From NCBI GenBank assembly GCA_031411575.1, contig JANOBJ010000126.1:1-15270 (forward strand): a DNA stretch of 15,270 bases. The letters are read 5' to 3'. The notes below the pieces were generated by a model. The model was not told the DNA's origin and did not search any database. It worked only from the letters and a program-made list of their open reading frames with translations. This document shows, in pieces, positions 6,767 to 14,789 of the stretch. The stretch is from JANOBJ01 sp031411575 (GTDB taxonomy: Bacteria > Pseudomonadota > Gammaproteobacteria > Burkholderiales > Burkholderiaceae_C). The number at the start of each line of letters is the position of its first letter. The first letter of the stretch is position 1. The translations under genes were made by a program, and so were the position numbers.

Positions 6767-7507
6767 ATGCCCCGCATCCACTGCCCGTTGCCGCTGGCCA
6801 CGCACGCCGTTCTTGAACTGCCGGCGGGCGCGGCACGCCATGTGCAGGTGCTGCGCCTGCAACCCGGTGACGCGCTGACGCTGTTTGCCGGCGACGGCAG
6901 CGGCGAGTTTGACGCCGTGGTTGAGCGCATGGGCAGGGGCAGCGTATCGGTCACGGTTGGCGCGCACCACGCGGCGGACCGCGAAGCCCCGCGCGCGCTG
7001 CACCTGGCGGTCGGCCTGATGGCCAGCGACCGTATGGACTGGCTGGTCGAAAAAGCCGTCGAACTGGGCGCCGCCAGCCTGCAGCCGCTCGTGACCGCGC
7101 GCAGCCTGCTGCGCCTGTCGGGCGAGCGCGCCGACAAAAAGGTGGCGCACTGGCAGGCGGTGGCGGTAGCCGCCTGCGAGCAGTGCGGCCGCAACCGCGT
7201 CCCGCCGGTGCACGCGGTGCGCAAGTTCGACGACTGGCTGGCCGAGCCGGCCACCAGCGTTCAGCCACGGGCCGAAGCGCCGGTCCGCCTGCTGCTGTCA
7301 CTCGCCGCCGACTCCCGGCCGCTGGCAATTGCCGCCGCCGTCCGCACGCCCCTGGTCTTCCTGAGCGGCCCGGAAGGCGGCCTGGCGCCCGACGAAGAGC
7401 TGGCCGCGCGTGCGCAGGGCTTTGTGCCTGTCACACTCGGGCCACGCACCCTGCGAGCCGAAACCGCGCCGCTGGCGGCCCTGGCCGCGCTGACCCTGGC
7501 CCCTTGA
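6767..7507 (+). CDS. rsmE: 16S rRNA (uracil1498-N3)-methyltransferase RsmE
   Basis: RsmE methylates N3 of U1498 in the decoding region of 16S rRNA, using SAM through a SPOUT trefoil-knot fold. The 246 residues have the usual family length. An N-terminal PUA-like domain (ARHVQVLRLQPGD, about 23-35) is followed by the SPOUT domain. Knot motifs are visible as FLSGPEGGL (198-206) and LGPRTLRAETA (224-234). There is no strong ribosome binding site before ATG 6767, and the copy A palindrome ends 20 bp upstream. The MFS gene starts 13 nt after the stop, suggesting co-transcription. It is the second 16S rRNA modification enzyme in the window, but not in the same transcription unit as rsmA. Confidence 0.95.
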   Translation: MPRIHCPLPLATHAVLELPAGAARHVQVLRLQPGDALTLFAGDGSGEFDAVVERMGRGSVSVTVGAHHAADREAPRALHLAVGLMASDRMDWLVEKAVELGAASLQPLVTARSLLRLSGERADKKVAHWQAVAVAACEQCGRNRVPPVHAVRKFDDWLAEPATSVQPRAEAPVRLLLSLAADSRPLAIAAAVRTPLVFLSGPEGGLAPDEELAARAQGFVPVTLGPRTLRAETAPLAALAALTLAP

Positions 7508-7520
7508 ACGAAAAGCCCGC

Positions 7521-8690
7521 ATGAATCGAAACCTCTGGCTGCTGGCCATCTGCCAGGGCCTGTTCCTGACCAACAACGTCACCTTCATCGCCATCAACGG
7601 TCTGGTGGGGCTGAGCCTGGCGCCGCTGGGCTGGATGGCCACGCTGCCGGTGATGGGCTATGTGGTGGGCGGCGCGCTGTCCACCCCACTGGTGGCGCGC
7701 ACCCAGACGCGCTTTGGCCGCAAGGGTTCGTTCCAGATCGGGCTGGCCGTGGCGTTTGCCTCGGCGCTGCTGTGCGCCTATGCGGCCATCAGCCGCAACT
7801 TCTGGCTGCTGTGCGCCGCTACCGTGGTCGCCGGCTACTACAACGCCAACGCCGGGCTGTACCGCTTTGCGGCGGCCGAACTGGCGGCGCCCTCGTGGCG
7901 CGAAAAGGCGGTGTCGCTGGTGATGGCGGGCGGCTTGCTGGGCGCGGTGCTCGGCCCCAATCTGGCGGCGCGCACCCGCACGTTGCTGGATGTGCCGTTT
8001 GCGGGCGCTTACTTCGCGCTGGCGGCCGTGGCGCTGGTGTCGATGGCCGTGCTGAGCTTCATCACGTTTCCGCCGGCGCCCGCGCGCAAGGCCGGTGCGT
8101 CGGGCCGGCCGCTGCGCGAGATCATGCGCCAGCCGATCTTCATCGTGGCAGCGGCCACCGGCGCGTTGAGCTACGTCGTGATGAACCTCCTGATGGCGGC
8201 CACGCCGATTGCCATGCAGCAGTGCGGGCTGCCATTTGGCGACGCCGCGCTGGTGCTCGAATGGCACGTGATCGGCATGTTCGCGCCGGGCTTTTTCACC
8301 GGGCACCTGATCAAGCGGTTTGGGGCGCTGCCGATCATGGGCATCGGCATCGTGCTCTATGCGGGTTGCATCGCGGTGGCGCTGTCGGGGCTGGAGCTGC
8401 GGCAGTTCCTGTTCGCGCTGCTGATGCTCGGCGTGGGCTGGAATTTCCTGTTCACGGGCAGCACGACACTGTCGCTGCTGGCCTACACGCCTGAGGAAAA
8501 AGACCGCGCCCAAGGGGCTTTGAACTTTTTTGTGTTTGCCACCCTGGCGCTCAGCTCGTTTGCCTCGGGCGTGCTGGTCACCACGCAGGGCTGGCGCCTG
8601 CTGAACCTGGGCTCGATGCTGCCGGTGCTGCTGATTGGCGCGGGGTTGCTGTGGCTTGCGCTGCAGCGGCGCGCGCTCCACAATTCATAA
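7521..8690 (+). CDS. Major facilitator superfamily (MFS) transporter
   Basis: This is an inner-membrane secondary transporter of 389 residues, with substrate unknown. Successive hydrophobic segments (for example WLLAICQGLFLTNNVTFIAI at the N-terminus, a GYVVGGALSTPLV helix near 50-60, and paired C-terminal helices such as LLNLGSMLPVLLIGAGLLWL) suggest about 11-12 membrane spans. The loop between helices 2 and 3 carries RTQTRFGRKGSF, the positively charged RFGRK pattern typical of MFS motif A. A central cytoplasmic loop (PARKAGASGRPLREIMRQP) divides the two halves. The gene begins 13 nt after rsmE, so it is probably in the same operon. No neighbour indicates a substrate. Confidence 0.88.
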   Translation: MNRNLWLLAICQGLFLTNNVTFIAINGLVGLSLAPLGWMATLPVMGYVVGGALSTPLVARTQTRFGRKGSFQIGLAVAFASALLCAYAAISRNFWLLCAATVVAGYYNANAGLYRFAAAELAAPSWREKAVSLVMAGGLLGAVLGPNLAARTRTLLDVPFAGAYFALAAVALVSMAVLSFITFPPAPARKAGASGRPLREIMRQPIFIVAAATGALSYVVMNLLMAATPIAMQQCGLPFGDAALVLEWHVIGMFAPGFFTGHLIKRFGALPIMGIGIVLYAGCIAVALSGLELRQFLFALLMLGVGWNFLFTGSTTLSLLAYTPEEKDRAQGALNFFVFATLALSSFASGVLVTTQGWRLLNLGSMLPVLLIGAGLLWLALQRRALHNS

Positions 8691-8730
8691 GTACTACTTT
8701 TAATGACTTTTCACGGATTGGAGCAGCACC

Positions 8731-9186
8731 ATGGGATTACTGGATTCGGTTATCGGCGCCGTCACCGGCGGCCAGCAAAACCAGCCGCAGGGCGGCCTCG
8801 GCGGCCTGGGCAACCTTGGTGCACTGGGCGCGCTGCTGCCGGTCATCACCGGCATGCTGGCCAATGACGGTCAACAGGGCGGCTTGGGCGGCCTGATCAG
8901 CAAGTTCAACCAGGCCGGCATGGGCGACGTGATGAAGTCGTGGGTCGGCACCGGCGGCAACCTGCCGATATCGCCCGACCAGCTGAGCAACGTGCTCGGC
9001 CAGGACACCATCGGCAGCATCGCGAGCCAGCTTGGCATCGACCCGGCACAGGCGTCCGGCCAGCTGTCCGAACTGCTCCCCGGCATCATCGACAAGCTCA
9101 CCCCGCAGGGCGCAGCGCCCGAAGGCGGCCTGGGCAATGCCGGCGACCTGATGGGGATGCTGGGCGGGTTGCTACAGAAACGGTAG
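8731..9186 (+). CDS. YidB/DUF937 family protein
   Basis: This is a small, Gly/Leu-rich, probably cytoplasmic protein of 151 residues; the family's function is not established. The N-terminus MGLLDSVIGAVTG and the central SWVGTGGNLPISPDQLSNVLG block, followed by LGIDPAQASGQLSELLPGIIDKLTP, are the hallmarks I know for YidB-like proteins. A good ribosome binding site, GGAG at 8720-8723, lies 7 nt before the ATG. The gene starts 40 nt after the MFS stop. The last codons (about LLQKR) and the TAG stop lie inside a dispersed palindromic element (copy C), so the C-terminus may have been reshaped by element insertion. Confidence 0.85.
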   Translation: MGLLDSVIGAVTGGQQNQPQGGLGGLGNLGALGALLPVITGMLANDGQQGGLGGLISKFNQAGMGDVMKSWVGTGGNLPISPDQLSNVLGQDTIGSIASQLGIDPAQASGQLSELLPGIIDKLTPQGAAPEGGLGNAGDLMGMLGGLLQKR

Positions 9187-9198
9187 CAAACAATAACC
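9167..9198 (-). repeat. Short palindromic element, copy C, overlapping the yidB-like stop codon
   Basis: Read on the minus strand, GGTTATT (9198-9192) precedes a 25-bp core (9191-9167) beginning GTTTGCTAC and ending GTAGCAACC. It shares the flank and a TTYTGTAG segment with copy D. It contains the TAG stop (9184-9186) of the plus-strand DUF937 gene and fills most of the 26-bp gap to the convergent hydrolase gene. As RNA it could form a stem of about 7 bp at the shared 3' ends. Confidence 0.75.
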
Positions 9199-9212
9199 GC
9201 TCAACGCGGACC

Positions 9213-10100
9213 TCAGGCTGTTTTGGCCTGAAAACCCGCTGCGGGGGCGGTTGCGGCCACCGGCACGCGCTGGTCGAGCCAGCGCTGCATGAAGGCGAAC
9301 ACCTGTTCGCGATCGACCTCGTTGAAGAGCTCGTGGTAGAGCTTGTCAAAACACTTCGTCATCACCGTGCGCGGCGGTGCGGCGGCGCCGAACGCGCGGC
9401 TGCCGGCCGGGTTGACCAGCTTGTCGGCGCCCGCGTACATCAGCAGCGTGGGCACCGTCCAGCGCTTGGCCAGCGCCACCGTGGCCGGCCCGCTGTCGGC
9501 GATGAAGCGCGCCAGCAGGCCCGAGATGCGGTCGTGCACCAGCATGTCGGCCTCATAGGCCTTGACCACCGCCGGGTCGTGAGAAATGTATTTGGCGTCC
9601 AGCCCGTTGCCCACGCACAGGTCGGGCGCGAACGCGGGCAGCACGGTCAGCAGTGCTTTCTGGAACCAGTTGAGGCCCGGGTCGAGCGCGGGTGAGGACA
9701 GCACCAACGCATCCACCGGCCGGATCTTGAGCGACACAAACCGTGCCGCCACCAGCCCGCCCATGCTGTGGCCCAGCACAATGATCGGCACCCGGGCACG
9801 GGTGCGCTCGCGCGTGCTGTCCACCACATCAGCCAGGTCATCGAGCAGCCGGGTGGGCGACGACAGCGTGCCGCGCAGCCCGGCTGAATCGCCATGGCCG
9901 TACTGGTCGTAGGCGCGCACTGCAAAGCCCCAGCTGTTCAGGCGCTGCGCCACGTGGTCGTAGCGGCCCGCATGCTCGCCCAGCCCGTGCACGATGATCA
10001 CCACGCCGCGAGGATTCTTGCGCTCGGGCAGCGCCCACTCGAACATGGCGAGGTTCTCGCCGTCCTCGGCGGTGTAGGTGGACAGGACGGAATCGGTCAT
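9213..10100 (-). CDS. Alpha/beta hydrolase, monoacylglycerol lipase / lysophospholipase-like
   Basis: This is a serine hydrolase predicted to cleave monoacylglycerols or lysophospholipids. Of its 295 residues, the oxyanion motif VHGLGEHAGRY (37-47) and the nucleophile elbow GHSMGG with S112 are both present. The catalytic acid is probably D226 (AGADKLVNP) and the histidine H256 (LYHELFNE). This arrangement matches the Hydrolase_4 (serine aminopeptidase S33-like) group that includes human MGLL and bacterial PldB-like enzymes. There is no clear signal peptide, so it is likely cytoplasmic. Its ATG lies 6 nt after the stop of the M20 peptidase gene, so the two are almost certainly co-transcribed. 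The substrate is inferred from family only. Confidence 0.88.
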   Translation of the reverse strand: MTDSVLSTYTAEDGENLAMFEWALPERKNPRGVVIIVHGLGEHAGRYDHVAQRLNSWGFAVRAYDQYGHGDSAGLRGTLSSPTRLLDDLADVVDSTRERTRARVPIIVLGHSMGGLVAARFVSLKIRPVDALVLSSPALDPGLNWFQKALLTVLPAFAPDLCVGNGLDAKYISHDPAVVKAYEADMLVHDRISGLLARFIADSGPATVALAKRWTVPTLLMYAGADKLVNPAGSRAFGAAAPPRTVMTKCFDKLYHELFNEVDREQVFAFMQRWLDQRVPVAATAPAAGFQAKTA

Positions 10101-10106
10101 GGCCGG

Positions 10107-11606
10107 TCAGGGCAGCGCCGCCATCACCTCGGCCACCGCAGCGGTGAGTTTTTTGGCGTAGGGCACATGCAAAAACTCATTCGGGCCATGCGCGTTGCTG
10201 CGCGGCCCGAGCACGCCACAGACCATCATCTGCGCGGCGGGGAAGCCCTTGCTCAGCATGCTCATTAGCGGAATCGTGCCGCCCTGGCCGATGTAGCCGC
10301 AGGGCGCGCCGAAGTGCGCCTGGCTGGCGGCGTTGAGCGCGCGCTCGAACCACGGGGCGGTGTCGGGCGCGCTCCAGCCGGTGGCGCCGCCGCCCGATTC
10401 GAACGTGACCTTGGCCTGGTAGGGGGCGTTGTCTTCGAGCAGCGCCTTCAAATCCTGCACCGCCTGCGCGGCATCCACCAGCGGCGGCAGGCGCAGGCTG
10501 AGCTTGAACGCGGTGTAGGGGCGCAGCACGTTGCCCGCGTCTTTCAGCGCCGGAAAGCCCTCGGTGCCGGTGACGCTGAGCGTCGGCGTCCAGGTGCGGT
10601 TGATCAGCGCCTGCAGCGGGTCGGTGGTGGTGGGCAGCGCAAAGGCGGTCGAGCCTTCGCAGTCGTAGTGCGCCCAGGGGAAGCGCTTGTACACCTCGTC
10701 GCCCAGGATGTCGGCGGTAGCGCGCGCCTGCGCCAGCCGCTCGGGCGGCACCGCGCAATGAAAGCGCTCGGGCAACAGCCGGCCGGTCTTGCTGTCTTCC
10801 AGCCGATCCAGCACCTGCCGCATGATGCGAAAGCTCGACGGCACCAGGCCGCTGGCATCGCCCGAATGCACGCCTTCGGTCAGCACCTCGACCTTGAGCA
10901 CGCCGCTGGCCATGCCGCGCAGGCTGGTGGTGAGCCAGAGCTGGTCGTAGTTGCCGGCGCCCGAATCGAGGCAGATCACCAGCGACACGTCGCCCAGGCG
11001 CGGGCGCAGCACGTCGATATACGGCAGCAGGTCATACGAACCACTCTCTTCGCAGGTCTCGATCAGGCCGACGATGCGCGGGTGCGGCGCCTTCTGGTTC
11101 TTGAGCGCCTGCACCGCCGCGATGCTGGCGTACACCGCGTAGCCGTCGTCGGCGCCGCCACGCCCGTAGAGCTTGCCGTCCTCGTACTTGGGCGTCCAGG
11201 GGCCGAGGTCGGAACGCCAGCCGGAGAATTCGGGCTGCTTGTCGAGGTGGCCATACATCAGGACGGTCTGGCTGGACGCCGTAGATGATGCGGCGCCAGT
11301 CGAGCTGGCGCGGGTGGCCGCCACCTCAAAAAACAGCACCGGCGTGCGGCCGGGCAGGCGCACGATCTCCAGCGTCAGGCCCTCGACCTTCTGCGCCTCG
11401 ACCCACGCCGCCGCGTTGCGCAGCACCGTTTCCAGGTAGCCGTGGGCGGCCCAGTCCTTGTCGAACCCCGGTGACTTGGCGGGGATGGCAATGTAATCGG
11501 TGAGCTGGCGCACGATGTCGCCGTCCCACTGAGCCGTGACATCGGCCAGCGCCTGAGCGGCGTCGAGCGCGGCCGGTGGAATTTCGCGGTGCAGGGGGGC
11601 GTTCAT
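10107..11606 (-). CDS. M20 family metallopeptidase (dipeptidase/deacylase)
   Basis: This is a cytoplasmic dinuclear zinc hydrolase of the ArgE/DapE/ACY1/CPG2 family, most like M20 dipeptidases. Numbered from ATG 11606 (499 residues): MYGHLDKQPE with H120 and D122; GRGGADDG with the bridging Asp at 153 or 154; ETCEESGS with catalytic E186 and metal ligand E187; CLDSG with D214; and a C-terminal AHGPNEFLH with the last metal ligand. The lid/dimerisation domain lies between about 225 and 400. The frame is open 154 codons further upstream, but that part reads antisense through a pseudogene, so I start at ATG 11606, where similarity begins. An unusual Ser/Ala/Thr-rich stretch (about 97-112) precedes the first metal motif and contains a palindrome. 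Specificity is unknown. Confidence 0.9.
   Translation of the reverse strand: MNAPLHREIPPAALDAAQALADVTAQWDGDIVRQLTDYIAIPAKSPGFDKDWAAHGYLETVLRNAAAWVEAQKVEGLTLEIVRLPGRTPVLFFEVAATRASSTGAASSTASSQTVLMYGHLDKQPEFSGWRSDLGPWTPKYEDGKLYGRGGADDGYAVYASIAAVQALKNQKAPHPRIVGLIETCEESGSYDLLPYIDVLRPRLGDVSLVICLDSGAGNYDQLWLTTSLRGMASGVLKVEVLTEGVHSGDASGLVPSSFRIMRQVLDRLEDSKTGRLLPERFHCAVPPERLAQARATADILGDEVYKRFPWAHYDCEGSTAFALPTTTDPLQALINRTWTPTLSVTGTEGFPALKDAGNVLRPYTAFKLSLRLPPLVDAAQAVQDLKALLEDNAPYQAKVTFESGGGATGWSAPDTAPWFERALNAASQAHFGAPCGYIGQGGTIPLMSMLSKGFPAAQMMVCGVLGPRSNAHGPNEFLHVPYAKKLTAAVAEVMAALP
11293..11311. repeat. Palindrome within the M20 peptidase coding sequence
   Basis: GCGCCAG (11293-11299) and CTGGCGC (11305-11311) form a perfect 7-bp inverted repeat around a 5-nt loop. 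It encodes part of the Ser/Ala/Thr-rich linker just before the zinc motif YGHLDKQPE. Its sequence is unrelated to the GTTTGCTAT family. Confidence 0.6.
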
Positions 11607-11674
11607 GGGTGCTCGCGGGTTTTTGTAAACGAATGTCACTTTAGCGCCGTCGCCGCAATTGCGCCAGCGGGCGG

Positions 11675-11694
11675 CCTCCCCCATTTGGGGGAGG
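11675..11694. repeat. GC-rich hairpin between the M20 peptidase and the DUF72 pseudogene
   Basis: A perfect 8-bp inverted repeat, CCTCCCCC (11675-11682) and GGGGGAGG (11687-11694), has an ATTT loop and lies in the 150-bp divergent spacer. No T-tract follows on either strand, so it is not a canonical terminator. Short C-run/G-run palindromes of this kind are, as I recall, common between genes in Comamonadaceae, so it may be a REP-like repeat. Confidence 0.6.
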
Positions 11695-11756
11695 TCGGCG
11701 TGAAAAAGTGCACGCTCGTTGCGCGAGCGCCGCACGGCTGGCATGCTGGCTGCCCC

Positions 11757-12370
11757 ATGGTGACCCGCAGCCCCGCCAAAACCGGCGCCAAAGCCCCGAC
11801 GGCCGCACACCTCCGCGTCGAGGCCTTGCAAGCCCAACGCATCCGCATGGGGGTGGGCGGCTGGACGTATGAGCTCTGGCGCGCTAATTTCTAACCCAAA
11901 GGCCTGCCACACCGCCAGGAACTGGCGCACGCCAGCCGCCACCTGAGGGCGATCGAGGTCAATGGCACCTGCTACAGCACCTTCAAGCCGGCCACCTTTG
12001 CCAAATGGCGCGACGAGGCGCCCGACGGCTTCGTGTTCAGCCTCAAGGCCAACCGCTTCGCCATCCACCGCAAGATTTTGGCGCCTTCCTGCGCCTGCTG
12101 CCGCCGGAAGTGAACGGCCTGCCGCTGCGCCACGCGCTGGACGCGCGGCACGACAGCTTCAAGACGCCCGAGTACCTGGCGCTGGCCCACGCGCACGGCT
12201 GCGCCACGGTGTTCGCCGACAGCGACGACTCCCCGAGCTTCGCCGACCTGACCGGCGATTTTGTCTATGCGCGCCTGATTCGCAGCGAGGCGCAGCACGC
12301 CACCGGCTACCCGCCCGATGCGCTGGAGCGCTGGGCCGACGCGGCTGTCGCATTGATGGACCGGTTGCAG
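11757..12370 (+). pseudogene. DUF72 (YecE-like) gene, 5' part, broken
   Basis: From ATG 11757 the translation carries DUF72 hallmarks: IRMGVGGWTYELWR, then PKGLPHRQELAHASRHL, IEVNGTCYSTFKPATFAKWRDE and FVFSLKANRFAIHRK. TAA at 11892-11894 sits where the family normally has Tyr before PKGL (a nonsense mutation). After HRK the family pattern resumes at 12074 in another frame as DFGAFLRLLPPEVNG, then LRHALDARHDSF, FVYARLI and YPPDALERWADA. About 45 expected residues are missing, pointing to an out-of-frame internal deletion. Recognisable similarity ends near 12355-12370, just before the oxidase gene. A C-terminal remnant appears to lie at 14727-14789. The gene is divergent from the M20 peptidase. 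The family's function is not established. Confidence 0.85.
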
Positions 12371-12391
12371 GGGTCGCGGATTTGGGGGGTT

Positions 12392-14272
12392 TCAGCTAAC
12401 CTGTACGAACTTGGCGATCGATGGAACGCCAAGCGAGTCCATCACAAACAACATGTAGTACCCGGGCGGAACGAGGCTGGCAGAGGCCGGCAAGGTTGCA
12501 TTCAGGCCATTGGCAAGGACCTGGACGTTCAGCTTGATCGCGCGTTGGTGCATGTCATTGCCATGAGTGGTGGCACCGGGCGCCACGAGGACGGCGCTGG
12601 TCATGCCGCCGCGATCCGTCGAAACGCTGAACGATTGGCCCAGCTTGAGCATCGCGGGCGCGACGGTGATGATGGGCTGAGGGCCCTTGAACAGATAGGG
12701 CGGTGAATAGATCTGGGCCTTGTGCTGGAAGGCTGCTGCAGCCGAGTAGTCCATGTCATCCTGAGAGAGAAGCACGGTGGCGTCTGGCAGCAGGATCGCC
12801 GTGGAGTGGTACGCCGCCTGGATGGCGTGCGGCGCAACGGCCTGCCACGTGCCAGCGGTGCTGTCGGCGGGCTCTGAATACAGTTCGGTGCTGAACTCAG
12901 GCTCCTCATAGCCATACAGTCCGCGGTTCCCGCCTACCGTCAACAGCTTGCCATCAGGCAGGATCACCGTATTGGCGTTGTGCCGCGGCTGCAGCCATTG
13001 TGGATACGGTTTCCAGCCAGCGGCCGGGTTGTTGCCGTCCAGCCATTCATTGTTGGAAAGTGCTGTCGTTTCGTTGTGGCCGCCGGCAACCATGATCAAT
13101 TGCCTGGCTGGCGCCACCGTGGCATTGGTGAATGAGATTCCGTTTCCGAGATAGTAGTGGTCGCTGCTCATGCGGGGCAGGTTGCTCCAGCTCCATGTGG
13201 CTGGATTGAGCACGAAACTGCTGTCCGCCTTGGGCCCGGCTTCCAGCATTTGTCCGGATGGCAGCAGAAACTGAAGCGGGTACAAGCCGGATGTATCGTG
13301 CGTTGACACGACACGGATGCGGCCAATGCCGTCGATGTTCGGATCTGGCGTGAAGACTTCAACAGCGTTGTTGATGGCATTGCTTCCGGTCTCGTCGATG
13401 CCGCTGGTCACGACTATGCGGTTGTCCGAAAGCTGCGTGACCGTTGGATACCATCGCCCACGGCTCATGTCGGGCTGCCGTGCCCACGTTTCTGTGTACG
13501 GGTTGAAGGTGTAGTTGGTAAGCGTGCCCTCCCAACTCCCCTGGTTGGCAGGCAAGCTCGGGTCGGGGTAGCGAAGGTTTCCGCCGGCAATGTAGACCCG
13601 CCCATCGCTCAGAATGGTCTGGCCCGCGCACCAGATGTTTTCCGGCGGCGGAATGTTGCGGCCTTGGCGCGTCGTAGGATTCCAGATGTAGGCGACGCCG
13701 TTCTTGGAGTTCTTCGGATTGTGATAGTCCACGGGGTCATACGACCAGAACATGACGTTTCCGGTGTGCAGGAGAACCGTGGCAACGCCCACCACGGGGA
13801 TGACGAAGGGCGAACTCCAGCGACCGAGGATCGTTTCAGGGGGAGCGCCCGCCGCCATGTTCACCACAAGGCTCGCGCTGCTCGGACCTTGTGCACGGCT
13901 CTGTGTGACGAGTTTGTGAACCTTCTGCTTTGCGGCCTTGTCCTCATCCAGTGTTTCCCTGGCACCTTTGACGACCCCGGCAGCTGGGACCTTGCGGATG
14001 CCACGCTCGACCTCACACTGGTTGGCACGCGCGCGTGCATGTTGATCCGCATGGCGAGGTCCCAGAAGGGTTTTCTCGCGTTTCAGCAATCCTTCTTCAT
14101 CCTCTGCCGACCGGCACGCTTTCGGGCCGGTTACCGGAGCAGCTAGTTGATTGGCGTTCGTGGGTGACAGCTGCTGTGCAGACAAAGCAGTCGGTACACC
14201 CCCTGCTGCGACAAGCAACAGCCAGCCGGCAAGCGCCACCGGGCTACGGTTGAATTTTGAGAGATTTGACAT
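12392..14272 (-). CDS. Secreted copper-radical oxidase, glyoxal/galactose oxidase-like (kelch + DUF1929)
   Basis: This is predicted to be an exported copper enzyme that oxidises an aldehyde or primary alcohol to the acid or aldehyde with production of H2O2. Of its 626 residues, 1-32 form a signal peptide (LLLVAAGG core, cleavage near LSA-QQ). An N-terminal region about 33-140 is followed by kelch-type blades with repeated DGxxxxxGG units (LSDGRVYIAGGN, LPDGKLLTVGGN). A C-terminal early-set/DUF1929 domain starts at about 530. Candidate active-site residues match the family: C215 (IWCAG) and Y275 (GRWYPT) for the Cys-Tyr cofactor, Y488-H489 (AAYHST) and H570 (GATTHGNDMHQR) as copper ligands. 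The Cys-Tyr spacing resembles fungal glyoxal oxidase more than galactose oxidase. Its DNA is visibly lower in GC than its neighbours, and it sits inside a broken DUF72 gene, suggesting horizontal acquisition. Its substrate cannot be told from sequence. Confidence 0.87.
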   Translation of the reverse strand: MSNLSKFNRSPVALAGWLLLVAAGGVPTALSAQQLSPTNANQLAAPVTGPKACRSAEDEEGLLKREKTLLGPRHADQHARARANQCEVERGIRKVPAAGVVKGARETLDEDKAAKQKVHKLVTQSRAQGPSSASLVVNMAAGAPPETILGRWSSPFVIPVVGVATVLLHTGNVMFWSYDPVDYHNPKNSKNGVAYIWNPTTRQGRNIPPPENIWCAGQTILSDGRVYIAGGNLRYPDPSLPANQGSWEGTLTNYTFNPYTETWARQPDMSRGRWYPTVTQLSDNRIVVTSGIDETGSNAINNAVEVFTPDPNIDGIGRIRVVSTHDTSGLYPLQFLLPSGQMLEAGPKADSSFVLNPATWSWSNLPRMSSDHYYLGNGISFTNATVAPARQLIMVAGGHNETTALSNNEWLDGNNPAAGWKPYPQWLQPRHNANTVILPDGKLLTVGGNRGLYGYEEPEFSTELYSEPADSTAGTWQAVAPHAIQAAYHSTAILLPDATVLLSQDDMDYSAAAAFQHKAQIYSPPYLFKGPQPIITVAPAMLKLGQSFSVSTDRGGMTSAVLVAPGATTHGNDMHQRAIKLNVQVLANGLNATLPASASLVPPGYYMLFVMDSLGVPSIAKFVQVS

Positions 14273-14700
14273 TTATTTTCAGACAGGATGGGAATGGATA
14301 CAGACGGTACAAGCAAGCCAGTGAAGGGGCGACCGCACGCCACCGACGCGGATTGGGATCCCGGATGGAAAACCTGCGGGGAAGCGCCCGGGCTCAGATG
14401 TTCAGCGGCTGCGAGGCGACAGCACAAGCGTCAAGTCACCGCATGGGTATGCCCTCGGCCTGGTTTGGACCTCCCAGGGTCGGGCTTCGGCCGCAGCAGC
14501 GGGAAAGGGGTCGACTCATCTGCCAGCTTTCAGCGCTTTGGCGGCGCAGGGGTCCTAGGGCGGGCGGGTGCGTCACCAACACTGGTTTGCACGTTACCCG
14601 GATGGCCTGTTTTTAGCCGTCGGGGGGACCCCCGTCTGTGCGACAGGGCACGTGGCATGCCGCGTTGTGCCGAAAGGCAAAAAGTTGCCAGAACTCGCCT
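14273..14700. other. Spacer upstream of the oxidase gene, no supported gene
   Basis: These 428 bases lie between the oxidase start and the DUF72-like remnant. Open frames across it give no recognisable protein on either strand. There is no clear -35/-10 pair for the oxidase and no Shine-Dalgarno before its ATG (the preceding bases are AT-rich, TCTGAAAATAA). It probably includes one end of the inserted DNA. I could not locate terminal inverted repeats or a target duplication. Confidence 0.5.
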
Positions 14701-14726
14701 ACCGGACGAACGCCAAGACCGGGCCG

Positions 14727-14789
14727 CCTCGCAACATCGTCATGTTTCTCATCCGCGGCACGAAGGAGCGGGCGCCTGCAGCGTTGATG
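14727..14789 (+). pseudogene. Probable C-terminal remnant of the DUF72 gene
   Basis: One plus-strand frame reads PRNIVMFLIRGTKERAPAALM, closely resembling the DUF72 C-terminal signature I recall (PRDVFVYFI-GAKERAPAAAM). It has the orientation of the 5' part at 11757-12370 and lies about 2.3 kb further on, across the oxidase gene. Similarity fades after the Met at 14787. This supports one DUF72 gene split by an insertion, though the match is short and made by eye. Confidence 0.6.

Noticed and set aside
7431..8681. A 416-codon minus-strand frame opposite the MFS gene
   Set aside because: The plus strand has a clear membrane transporter. The antisense product is a Gln/Arg/His-rich shadow.
9213..9231. 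TCAGGC/GCCTGA inverted repeat at the hydrolase 3' end as a terminator
   Set aside because: It lies inside the coding end of the gene, and no T-tract follows on the strand where termination would be needed.
11607..12068. A 154-codon upstream extension of the M20 peptidase frame
   Set aside because: The extension runs antisense through the spacer and the DUF72 pseudogene, has no similarity I recognise, and an ATG with family-like sequence begins at 11606.
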